Part shown: piece after piece, positions 48,793 through 56,709 of the stretch
Position numbering within the stretch: the stretch's first letter is position 1
Layout of the letters: each line of letters starts with the position of its first letter
Source: Gammaproteobacteria bacterium Gsub
GTDB lineage: Bacteria > Pseudomonadota > Gammaproteobacteria > PS1 > Pseudothioglobaceae
Direction: 5' to 3'
NCBI GenBank assembly: GCA_002007405.1
Contig: JYIN01000008.1
Coordinates: forward strand, 1 to 64,000
DNA: 64,000 bases
Program-made: the position numbers and the translations under genes
The notes under the pieces: generated by a model
Database searches by the model: none
The model's input: only the letters and a program-made list of their open reading frames with translations
Told to the model about the DNA's origin: nothing

Positions 48793-49644
48793 ATGAACAA
48801 AAAGCAACTTATAACGATTTTACCTTTTCTACAAAGACTCAAAAAAATTTTTCACCCGCCAATACATTCTAAAGATGCGCTTTTGCAGGTTCTAAAAGAA
48901 TCTGAAGAAAGCCATATTATTGACTCACACTCGCGCTTGATTATTGAAGGCACAATGCAGCTTGAAAAATTGGAAGTGCGTGATGTTATGGTGCCAAAAT
49001 CAAAAATGGTAATGATTGAACACAATACGCAAGTCAAAGCATTGCTTGATATTATGATTCATTCATCGCATTCTAGATTTCCAGTTATCAATACAGATAG
49101 TAATAGGATACTGGGCATTATTTTGGCAAAAGATTTGCTGGGTTATCTTGCCAATAACAATAAAAAGATCGAATTTAATTATCGGGAATACTTGCGTAAT
49201 GCAATTTTGGTGCCTGAAAGCAAAACCCTAGGCGCCCTGCTGAGGGATTTTCAAAGTAAAAAATCACATATGGCAATTGTAATTGATGAGTATGGCGAAA
49301 TTGCTGGTTTGATAACACTTGAGGATGTGCTGGAGCAAATTGTGGGTGAGATTGAAGATGAACATGATTTTGAACAAGACAGCATTATTGATTTTGGTGA
49401 TGGGCGTTATTTACTCAAAGCCAATACCCCATTAGAAGAATTTAATGATTTTTTTAAGGTTAAGTTAGCTATTGATGATGTTGATACCGTAGGAGGTTTT
49501 GTAGTTGCAGGCTTTACCTATCTACCAAAGCAAATGAGTAATATTGATTTGCAAGGTTTTAATTTCAAAATTTTAAAAACCGATTCTCGGCGCTTGCATT
49601 TGTTAGAGGTAAAAAAAATTGGGACTAGCACCAAAAACACTTAA
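48793..49644 (+). CDS. corC: CorC/YbeX family CBS-domain protein
   Basis: 283 residues. N-terminal helical segment, then a CBS pair (about 60-185; VRDVMVPKSKMVMIEHNTQ, then HMAIVIDEYGEIAGLITLED) and a C-terminal CorC_HlyC domain (about 200-280). It is connected with Mg2+/Co2+ efflux and ribosome/envelope functions in E. coli. The last about 27 codons plus 20 bases after the stop are duplicated at 56606-56709 before pmbA, showing that corC and pmbA were once adjacent. Confidence 0.93.
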   Translation: MNKKQLITILPFLQRLKKIFHPPIHSKDALLQVLKESEESHIIDSHSRLIIEGTMQLEKLEVRDVMVPKSKMVMIEHNTQVKALLDIMIHSSHSRFPVINTDSNRILGIILAKDLLGYLANNNKKIEFNYREYLRNAILVPESKTLGALLRDFQSKKSHMAIVIDEYGEIAGLITLEDVLEQIVGEIEDEHDFEQDSIIDFGDGRYLLKANTPLEEFNDFFKVKLAIDDVDTVGGFVVAGFTYLPKQMSNIDLQGFNFKILKTDSRRLHLLEVKKIGTSTKNT

Positions 49645-49667
49645 TCAATGTCATCTTTAGAACAGGT
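49563..49667 (+). repeat. Left copy of the corC-pmbA junction repeat
   Basis: 105 bases covering the 3' end of corC, its stop, the short spacer and the first codons of pmbA (MSSLEQV). The right copy is 56606-56709, with four to six differences and one A deleted in an A-run. The identity breaks off sharply after AACAGGT in both. These repeats bound the 7-kb insertion. Confidence 0.95.
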
Positions 49668-49923
49668 GGGTTTAGAATTACTAGATAGAGAATATTCATC
49701 CACGATGATTGTTAAATTTGGGGGAGAACCTGTTGGTATTGATACCATTGCCACTGCCATTGGTGAGGAAAAAGGCACGATTGAAGACATAATAGAGCCT
49801 TATTTCATGATAGAGCCTTATTTAATTCAACAAGGTTTTGTTATGCGAATGCCTAGGGGACGAACAGCAACAGACCTTGCTTATCAACATTTAGGACTCA
49901 AACCACAAGGAAAATTATTGTAA
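49648..49923 (+). pseudogene. Chimera: pmbA start fused to RuvB C-terminal domain
   Basis: 91 codons open. Residues 1-7 (MSSLEQV) come from the duplicated pmbA start. Residues 8-91 match the RuvB winged-helix domain III ([57 protein letters not shown]). The AAA+ domains are missing, so no motor activity is possible. An 18-bp tandem duplication (49792-49827) inserts six residues (IEPYFM). It keeps a start and stop and may still be translated, but looks like a relic. Confidence 0.88.
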
Positions 49924-49934
49924 TTGATATTATT

Positions 49935-52076
49935 ATGAATATCAAAATTAACAATCAAATCATTGTTGTTTGTTTACTATTATTTTCTATTGATGCCTTT
50001 GCTGACAAAATAGTTATTGCTGCACTGGCTTTCTCAGGTGAAGCTTATGCTCAAAAATCGTGGCAACCAACAATTGATTACTTACAACAACATATTCCTG
50101 AGCATTCATTTAAGTTAATTAGTATTGAGCCTAGCAATGTTAAAACTTTAGAAAACTTAGTGGCTAATCAACAAATAGATTTTGTTATTACTCAACCTAT
50201 TTCTTATGTTGATTTAGAAGTTTTGTATGGGGCAATCAGTATTTTAACTCTGGTTGATAAATCAAAATATGCTCAATTTGGTTCGGTTATTTTTACCCAT
50301 TTAGAAAAACCTATCTATACCTTAAAAGATGTTCAAAACCGTGTTATTGCAGGGGCAACCCCCAAAGGATTGGGTGGGTGGTTGATTGGCTATAACACAT
50401 TTTTAGAAGCAGGATTTAACCTACATAAAGATGCTAAACAAGTTAGATTTTTAGGTGTGCAAGACAATATTGTCAAAGCAGTTTTAACTCAAGAAGTTGA
50501 CATAGGTATTGTGCGTACTGGTGTTTTAGAGAGAATGATGAATGATAATGAACAAATTGCTGAAAAAATTCGCATTATTCACCCACAAACACAACCCAAT
50601 TTTCCTTATTATTTAAGTAGTGAACTCTATCCTGAATGGGCGTTTGCTAAAACCAAAAAAGTGAGTAATAAATTAGCTAAGCAAGTCGCTTCTATTTTGC
50701 TATCAATGCCAGAAAATAGCCCAGCTGCAAAAGCACGCGGTTATTGGGAATGGATCACACCGATTGATTATCAACCGATACACAGTTTAATGAAAAAACT
50801 CAAAATTGGTGCTTATCATCATCATGATAAAGTAAGTTTTATGCAATATACCAAACAAAATGTTTTGCAAGTTATTTTGGTCATTGTATTATTGTTGGTG
50901 TTGATAATCGCTAGTGCTTGGATATTCAAACTTAATCGTGGCTTGAAGAAGTCACAATATTCATTACAAAAACGCCATGATTTGATGCTAAATTCGGTTT
51001 ATGATGGTATTTATGGCGTTGATTTATCGGGCAAATGCACTTTCATCAATAAAGCCATGACTGATATAACAGGTTGGCAGGCTGATGATATGATAGGCAA
51101 ACAGCAACATCCAATCTTACACCATAGTCATGGTGATGGTGCCCATTATGCCATTGATAAATGTCCTGTTTATCAGACAATTTTAGATGGAAAGAATCGC
51201 TTTATTGAAGATGATGTTTTTTGGAAAAAAAGTGGTCAATCTTTTGCTGTTGAATATAGTTGTACAGCAATCAAAGATAAGTCTGGTCGTATTACCGGCA
51301 GTGTTGTTGTTTTTAGAGATATGAGTGAAAAATATAAAACACAACAAATATTACAAAAATATCAATCAGATTTGTTTCATATGGCTCGTATTAATACTTT
51401 AGGAGAAATGGTATCAGGCATTGCCCATGAACTTAATCAGCCTTTAACAACGATTAATACCAGTGCTTTTGTTGCCAAACAGTTGTTAAATAGTCCAAAA
51501 ATTAATCGCGAAAAATTATTAGAAACAACACACCTTATTAGCACGCAAGCTGAACGCTCTGGCAAAATTATTAAACAATTACGCCTATTGATTAAAAAAG
51601 AATCATCTCAAAGACTTTTAGTTAATATCAATAATTTGATTGAAGATGTGTTAAAAATTATTCAAATTGAAGCAAACAAACTGTCGGTTAGAATTGATTG
51701 TTATTTTGAAAAAAATATACCTAAAATATCAGTTGAGCCGATTCAAATAGACCAAGTGATTTTAAATTTGTGTAAAAATGCCATTGAAGCACTTCAATTG
51801 ACACCAATTGGTCAGCGTCAATTAACTATTAGCACAAAAATAGTCAACGATGTTATTGTTGTCAATATTAAAGATAATGCAAAAGGCGGTGTTAATACAC
51901 AAATCATAGACACCTTGTTTAATCCATTCATTAGCAGTAAGCAACAAGGCATTGGTTTAGGATTGTCAATTAGTAAAGAGATTATTAGTGCTCATAATGG
52001 CCATCTATATCTCAAATCTTCAGATAATCAAGGCAGTGAGTTTGAATTAACTTTACCTATTTTGAATAATGATTAA
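49935..52076 (+). CDS. TtrS-like sensor histidine kinase with PhnD-type sensor
   Basis: 713 residues. Signal peptide 1-23; PhnD/SBP-like periplasmic domain about 25-295; one transmembrane helix about 311-332; PAS domain about 345-465 with an unusual His/Cys-rich patch (HHSHGDGAHYAIDKCP); HisKA with phospho-acceptor His498 in GIAHELNQPLTTI; HATPase with N-box LNLCKNAIEAL and GIGLGLSISKEI. The same layout is found in TtrS, the tetrathionate sensor, but the ligand here is not shown. It overlaps its response regulator gene by 8 bases. Confidence 0.9.
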   Translation: MNIKINNQIIVVCLLLFSIDAFADKIVIAALAFSGEAYAQKSWQPTIDYLQQHIPEHSFKLISIEPSNVKTLENLVANQQIDFVITQPISYVDLEVLYGAISILTLVDKSKYAQFGSVIFTHLEKPIYTLKDVQNRVIAGATPKGLGGWLIGYNTFLEAGFNLHKDAKQVRFLGVQDNIVKAVLTQEVDIGIVRTGVLERMMNDNEQIAEKIRIIHPQTQPNFPYYLSSELYPEWAFAKTKKVSNKLAKQVASILLSMPENSPAAKARGYWEWITPIDYQPIHSLMKKLKIGAYHHHDKVSFMQYTKQNVLQVILVIVLLLVLIIASAWIFKLNRGLKKSQYSLQKRHDLMLNSVYDGIYGVDLSGKCTFINKAMTDITGWQADDMIGKQQHPILHHSHGDGAHYAIDKCPVYQTILDGKNRFIEDDVFWKKSGQSFAVEYSCTAIKDKSGRITGSVVVFRDMSEKYKTQQILQKYQSDLFHMARINTLGEMVSGIAHELNQPLTTINTSAFVAKQLLNSPKINREKLLETTHLISTQAERSGKIIKQLRLLIKKESSQRLLVNINNLIEDVLKIIQIEANKLSVRIDCYFEKNIPKISVEPIQIDQVILNLCKNAIEALQLTPIGQRQLTISTKIVNDVIVVNIKDNAKGGVNTQIIDTLFNPFISSKQQGIGLGLSISKEIISAHNGHLYLKSSDNQGSEFELTLPILNND

Positions 52077-52704
52077 ACTCAAAAATCATTCAGCAACTAT
52101 TTTTGTTATTGACGATGATGTTCAAGTTTGTAAAGCCATTAAATTATTAATGGAATCTGTTCATCTGAATGTGATTAGTTTTACCAGTGTACAAGATTAT
52201 CTTGAGACATTTGACCAAACGCAGATAGGTTGTTTAATTGTTGATGTGCGTATGCCGAAGATGAGTGGGATAGATTTACAACAGTATTTTTTGGATAAAA
52301 AAATTCAACACCATCCACCTATTATTGTTATCAGTGGTCATGCTGACATCACTACTGCGGTTAAAGCAGTACAGTTAGGTGCATTAGATTTTATTGAGAA
52401 ACCATTTAATAATCAGCAGATGATAGATATTGTTCATAAGGCAATTAAAATAGACAAGGCAGCCTATCATGATTTTTTGCATATGAAAACTTTGCATAAG
52501 AACTATCAAAGTTTAACTAAAAGAGAACAACAAGTTTTTGAAGTAGTTGTTACAGGTAAAGCGAATAAAGTCATTGCTTTTGATTTATCTATTAGTCAAT
52601 CAACCGTAGAAGCCCATCGTGCCAAAGTGATGGAAAAAATGTCAGCAAATAATCTATCGGAATTAGTTAAGATGGCAATCTTACTAGGACTATTGAGCAC
52701 TTAA
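52069..52704 (+). CDS. LuxR/FixJ-type response regulator (TtrR-like)
   Basis: 211 residues. The receiver domain (about 10-125) has the acidic pocket DDD near 15-17, phospho-acceptor Asp59 in LIVDVRMP, and Lys in FIEKPF. The C-terminal LuxR helix-turn-helix (about 145-205) has LTKREQQVFEVVVTGKANKV and QSTVEAHRAKVMEKM. As partner of the preceding kinase it should bind upstream of the DsrE-porin genes; the 106-bp gap 52705-52810 is the obvious target. Confidence 0.92.
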   Translation: MIKLKNHSATIFVIDDDVQVCKAIKLLMESVHLNVISFTSVQDYLETFDQTQIGCLIVDVRMPKMSGIDLQQYFLDKKIQHHPPIIVISGHADITTAVKAVQLGALDFIEKPFNNQQMIDIVHKAIKIDKAAYHDFLHMKTLHKNYQSLTKREQQVFEVVVTGKANKVIAFDLSISQSTVEAHRAKVMEKMSANNLSELVKMAILLGLLST

Positions 52705-52813
52705 TTTATTGGTATAAACCCCAATACAAATTACTATATCTCCTAATTTATTTATCTTTTATTGTTATTGATAATGAGCATCTTGTTTATTATTTCAAAA
52801 TAGGGAGAGTGTG

Positions 52814-53248
52814 ATGTTGCAAATGGCAATCAAATTAGTCTTGATATTAGGTTTAGCATTTACCCAACTGGTTTATAGTGCTGATGATGATTTTATTGAA
52901 AAGAAAGTGGTGCTACAAATCAGTGATTACAATCCCCAAAAACAAACCTTGGTATTGAATGTGGCAAATAATGTAATTAAGCATTATGGTCAAGATGTGG
53001 TTAAAGTTGAGGTGGTTGCTTTTGGACCGGGGTTGCGCCTATTGCAAGAGGGCAATGCAAATACGGGCAGAATACAATCATTGGTTGACAAAGGAGTGCG
53101 TTTTAGTGCGTGTTCTAATACGGTGAGGAATTTTGGTAAAAAGCTCGGGCATGATTTGGCGCTAAACTCAAATGCGGTTAGAGTTTCAGCGGGTGTAGTT
53201 AGAATTATAGATCTATCAGCAGATGGTTATCAACTTATCAAACCGTAA
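52814..53248 (+). CDS. DsrE-superfamily periplasmic protein
   Basis: 144 residues from the ATG at 52814, preceded by GGGAGAG. Signal peptide about 1-22. The mature part has the periplasmic DsrE-like pattern: VLQISDYNPQKQTLVLNVAN, VEVVAFGPGLRLLQ, GVRFSACSNTVRN and AGVVRIIDL. A single Cys in ACSNT lies at the position of the conserved Cys of this family. Role in sulfur transfer or binding is possible but not proven for periplasmic members. Next to an OprO/P-like porin. Confidence 0.85.
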   Translation: MLQMAIKLVLILGLAFTQLVYSADDDFIEKKVVLQISDYNPQKQTLVLNVANNVIKHYGQDVVKVEVVAFGPGLRLLQEGNANTGRIQSLVDKGVRFSACSNTVRNFGKKLGHDLALNSNAVRVSAGVVRIIDLSADGYQLIKP

Positions 53249-53287
53249 GATTAAATTAAATCATATTAAATTAAGGAGTAAAAAATC

Positions 53288-54577
53288 ATGAAAAAAATAT
53301 TATTATTGTTAGTTGGAATTTCGGTTTTGCCTGTTAATGCGGCAAACTGGCTAATGTTACAAGGTACTGAGCCTGAGGGCTCATCGGATCGGGCAAAAGT
53401 TTGGGGCTTTGTGCAGCCTGAGTATGTGCGCACCAGTGACACTAAAATTAAAGCTGGACCTTGGGCTGGGCAAAAAGCTATTTTTAACCAGAATAGACCA
53501 GATTCAGTGGCTGATGAATTTAATGTACGCCGTGCTAGAATTGGGGTCAGAGGGGTTGGTTTTCCGCTTGATTCTAAAACCAATTATTTTATGTTGGCAG
53601 AATTTGGTAACAACGGTATCACCAAAAACGGTAGTGGCAGTGCCAAAATTACCGATATGAGTGTTACTATGAATCACATTCCAGGTTTTAGAATTCGTGC
53701 AGGGCAGTTTAAATTCCCTGGCTCAGAAGAGGCTTTGCGTGCTATCCATGTGGCAAATTATAACCATTTTTCTAATTTTACCAATCAAATGATTTTAGAG
53801 CGTTTTTTTGATGGCACTGGTGCAGCAACTAATACAGCCAATGTGCTAAATGGACCTGTCGGGGCGTTTAGAGATATTGGGGTGCAGATATTTGATACCT
53901 TTAAACAAGAAAATGGCTGGGAATACAGTTATGCAGTTATGGTTGGCAATGGTAATGGGATTGCCAGAGGTGATAACGATGATAACAAAGACACTTATTT
54001 GTATTTCTCAGCTGAGAAGGTTTATGGTGGTAAAGGTCCTAGAAGAGACCATCTTAAATTATTTGTTTGGTCACAAGATGGCGAGCGTACCCTAACCAAA
54101 GAAGGCGCTGGAGAATATGACCGCGAAAGAAGTGGCATTGGCGTTACCTATAAACAAGGCAAATATCGTGCTGGCGCTGAATTTATGCGTGCCGATGGGA
54201 TGATTTTTAACGGCACTGATGGGGCCGCTCTACCAGGTTCTGAGGGTAGTAATGGGAATATTGCCAGTTTTAATATAGCCACAGAAGGCGAGGCAGATGG
54301 TTATTATCTACATTTTGGTTATGCAATTACCCCAGAATTAGAATTAGATATTCGTCATGATGTGCTTAATAGATTAACTGATAATAACACAGCTGAGCGT
54401 GAATTTACCACCACCACTTTAGGAGCACAATATTTCTTTAATAAAAAATCTCGTTTAACGCTTAACTATGAATCACGAGATGCAGAAGCACCCGGTCTTG
54501 CTGGTAATCATAATGCCAATGTGATTCTTAGTGGCATAGATGATAGAATTTCTGCTCAATTATTGTTTATTTTCTAA
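53288..54577 (+). CDS. OprO/OprP-like porin
   Basis: 429 residues with a signal peptide (about 1-19, ending NAAN). The mature part is a repeating beta-strand pattern with aromatic girdles and ends in Phe (AQLLFIF), typical of a 16-strand outer-membrane barrel. VWGFVQPEYVRT, FNVRRARIGVRG, and GQFKFPGSEEALR match the phosphate-selective porin family. Transported anion unknown; in this setting an oxyanion such as tetrathionate or thiosulfate is a guess. A strong ribosome site AAGGAG precedes it. Confidence 0.88.
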   Translation: MKKILLLLVGISVLPVNAANWLMLQGTEPEGSSDRAKVWGFVQPEYVRTSDTKIKAGPWAGQKAIFNQNRPDSVADEFNVRRARIGVRGVGFPLDSKTNYFMLAEFGNNGITKNGSGSAKITDMSVTMNHIPGFRIRAGQFKFPGSEEALRAIHVANYNHFSNFTNQMILERFFDGTGAATNTANVLNGPVGAFRDIGVQIFDTFKQENGWEYSYAVMVGNGNGIARGDNDDNKDTYLYFSAEKVYGGKGPRRDHLKLFVWSQDGERTLTKEGAGEYDRERSGIGVTYKQGKYRAGAEFMRADGMIFNGTDGAALPGSEGSNGNIASFNIATEGEADGYYLHFGYAITPELELDIRHDVLNRLTDNNTAEREFTTTTLGAQYFFNKKSRLTLNYESRDAEAPGLAGNHNANVILSGIDDRISAQLLFIF

Positions 54578-54591
54578 GTGCATTTTTCTTT

Positions 54592-54636
54592 CCTTGCTTA
54601 AAGCAATTAATTATTTAGTTTTAAGCAAGGTTTTTA
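54592..54636 (+). terminator. Rho-independent terminator after the porin gene
   Basis: CCTTGCTTAAA (54592-54602) pairs with TTTAAGCAAGG (54620-54630), followed by TTTTT. The loop is long (17 nt) but the stem is perfect. It separates the porin from the truncated cytochrome gene. Confidence 0.8.
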
Positions 54637-54686
54637 TTGTTTAAAAAACATAATAAAAAATGCAACTCATCTCTCTTTATTATTAG

Positions 54687-55187
54687 CAACTTAACCAATG
54701 CTTTAGACGCAGTATGAATGGTACTAATTTGTGTGAAGATGATTGTGATGACAATAAAGACATAAATGCTATTAAGGACTATATGCAATGGCTCACAGAT
54801 GTTTATTATGACAGCCATACGCAAACGCCTGTCTATGGATTTCCTACATTAACCATTTATCCAGTGGGTAACATTGCCAATGGTGAAAAAATTTATAATC
54901 AAAAATGTGCGTTTTGTCATGCAGATAAAGGACAAGGTCGTTATGAAAATAACCGTTATTTTCGCCCTGCACTATGGGGTAATGATTCTTACAATAATAG
55001 TGCTGGCATGAATAAGGTTTATAAGTTAGCAGAATTTATTCGTGCTAATATGCCTTATGGTAGTGGTGGTTTGCTAACCAATCAAGAAGCAAAAGATGTT
55101 GCTTGCTTTATTAATAAACACGACCGTCCTCAAGGCAACTTTGATGCTAGTCATACCGACTCAAGAAATGACTGTCAAAACAGATGA
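54687..55187 (+). pseudogene. 5'-truncated TsdA-like cytochrome c
   Basis: Open frame from CAA at 54687 (after an in-frame TAG); the first ATG is at 54714. QLNQCFRRSMNG and KDYMQWLTDVY correspond to the middle of thiosulfate dehydrogenase TsdA, and one heme site CAFCH (65-69 from the ATG) with ALWGNDSYNNSAGMNKVYKLA and EFIRANMPYG match its second heme domain. The signal peptide and the first CxxCH domain are absent. A protein lacking them would stay in the cytoplasm without heme, so I call it a relic. Confidence 0.85.
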
Positions 55188-55238
55188 TATTGCCAATCGG
55201 TTAAAATGTGAGTAGTGGTAAATTTTAAAGAGAACACA

Positions 55239-55301
55239 ATGAAACAATATCAATCAACAAGTCTAACAGTGGTATTTTTAAGTCTTAATAGCGATTTTTA
55301 G
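55239..55301 (+). pseudogene. Short leader-like ORF, possibly truncated gene start
   Basis: ATG with an upstream AAAGAGA ribosome site encodes 20 residues, MKQYQSTSLTVVFLSLNSDF, then TAG. It looks like the beginning of a signal peptide cut off after the hydrophobic part. It lies between the tsdA relic and the DUF4395-like gene. It could also be a chance ORF. Confidence 0.35.
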
Positions 55302-55343
55302 TTAAAGCTTTATCAGTGAGTTGCGCTGTTATAATTCGTTATT

Positions 55344-56024
55344 ATGTCAGCAATATTCAAACAATTATGGTTTCGTAATCCTAAAGAGTCTAGTCCTTAT
55401 ATTAATGATATTGCAGTGCGTATTAGGGCAGGGATATTGCTTATTATTCCGTTATATCTTGGCTTAGTTTTGTATGATGTTTCTTATACTTATCGTTGGG
55501 TAGTGGATGAGGCAAGCATTCATGATACTTATGAGACAAATTGGGATGGGCAAATTATTTATAGTGCCGAAGTACTAAGACGAACTTATGATTACACGGT
55601 GCAAACTTGGGTGTTGTTTTATGCCTTGTTTGAAATGTTAGTCAGTTTATTTGTTTTTACCAGTCGTCTATCACCGACTATTTTAATCAGTAGTTTGTTA
55701 GCTAAGCGGATGCCCCCTGTTTATAAACCGCTTGTTGTTAAACGATTTGCTTGGGTAATAGGTGCAAGTTTGATTACTGTATGCCTTGTATTTTTTAACC
55801 CAGATACTGTTGCAACTTGGGTTAATGCGATATTTGCAACACCATTACTACCGACAGATGAAAACTTTTTGCCCAAAGATACCGGCATTGTTATGGTTTG
55901 GATTTGTTTAAGTTTAATGTGGTTAGAGGCAATTCTTGGATTTTGTGTGGGTTGTCAGGTTCATCATTTGTTAGTTCGTTTGGGTATTGTAGATAAACCT
56001 TGTGATATCTGCCGTAGTGAATAA
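55344..56024 (+). CDS. DUF4395-like membrane protein with terminal Cys pairs
   Basis: 226 residues with four or five transmembrane helices (about 30-48, 85-110, 130-155, 185-210). The C-terminal helix ends WLEAILGFCVGCQVHHLL, matching the DUF4395 signature (AxLExxxGFCxGC). A second pair, CDIC, sits at the very C-terminus. Residues 48-85 form an outside loop rich in Asp/Glu/Tyr. Cys pairs suggest redox or metal chemistry. DUF4395 proteins are linked in my knowledge to thioredoxin-like or sulfur genes, so a partner of the neighbouring sulfur genes is plausible. Confidence 0.7.
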   Translation: MSAIFKQLWFRNPKESSPYINDIAVRIRAGILLIIPLYLGLVLYDVSYTYRWVVDEASIHDTYETNWDGQIIYSAEVLRRTYDYTVQTWVLFYALFEMLVSLFVFTSRLSPTILISSLLAKRMPPVYKPLVVKRFAWVIGASLITVCLVFFNPDTVATWVNAIFATPLLPTDENFLPKDTGIVMVWICLSLMWLEAILGFCVGCQVHHLLVRLGIVDKPCDICRSE

Positions 56025-56030
56025 AAAAAA

Positions 56031-56605
56031 GGGGGGCTGACACCACCATGTATGTAAAACATTGTAAATGAAAGAAAAATAAGCAACTGGAATTGATAAA
56101 ATACTTCGTTGCAAGCACAACAGCTAGAACAGCTGCTGATTTAAGTAGTGTTCATCACAATACTGCGATGAGATTTTTTTATAAACTGCGAGCGAAAATC
56201 GCTCACAAACAAAATGAGCGAAACGAGCAGTTTTATGGAAAAATCAAATTAGATGAGAGCTATTTTGGTGGTAGAAAAAAGGCAAAAGAGACAGAGGTGC
56301 TGGTGGTAAAGTTGCAGTTTTTGGCATTTTAAAACGAGGCGGAAAAATCTACACTCAAATCATTATGGACGCTAAAGCAAACACTCTACTGCCCATAATA
56401 GGTGATAAGATAAAACCTGACAGCATTGTCTATAAAACTTTTGGAATCAAGCAAAAAGACACATGAGAAAATTTAACGGTATTCCTAAAGAACACTTTGA
56501 ATTATTCTTTCAAGAATATGAGTGGCGATTTAATATTGGTTCGCCTAGATTGTTATTAGCAGACTTGAAAAATCTGCTTAAAGAGGATTATTAGGTGTCA
56601 GCCCC
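56031..56605 (+). mobile_element. Decayed IS1595-type (ISXO2-like) element
   Basis: Bounded by 12-bp inverted ends GGGGCTGACACC (56033-56044) and GGTGTCAGCCCC (56594-56605). About 575 bp instead of roughly 1 kb. The transposase frame inside is frameshifted and internally deleted. The right end touches the right copy of the corC-pmbA repeat exactly. Confidence 0.9.
56070..56592 (+). pseudogene. IS1595-family transposase, frameshifted and deleted
   Basis: The first part reads KQLELIKYFVASTTARTAAD, then LDESYFGGRKK (DDE-type core with the DES and GG motif). The frame breaks at the A-run 56275-56280 (one extra A) and continues as KRDRGAGGKVAVFGILKRGG and IMDAKANTLLPII. After VYKTFG a deletion removes the catalytic H-N-F part; the end RKFNGIPKEHFELFFQE is the normal ISXO2 C-terminus. 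Inactive. Confidence 0.9.
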
Positions 56606-56709
56606 TTTCAAAATTTTAAAAACTGATTCTCGGCGCTTGCATTTGTTAGGGGTAAAAAAATTGATACTAGCACCAAAAACACTTAATCAATGTCATCTTT
56701 AGAACAGGT
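56606..56709 (+). repeat. Right copy of the corC-pmbA junction repeat
   Basis: 104 bases matching 49563-49667. Here the copy retains only the last codons of corC out of context, and its downstream part is the genuine start of pmbA. Differences between copies (for example C to T, A to G, and GG to AT) show the duplication is not recent. Confidence 0.95.

Noticed and set aside
49648-49923. Interpretation as a second short pmbA paralogue
   Set aside because: Only the first seven codons are pmbA; the rest matches the RuvB C-terminal domain.
54714-55187. Complete small monoheme cytochrome c
   Set aside because: There is no signal peptide, and the residues before the first ATG continue the TsdA similarity, so it is a truncated diheme protein.
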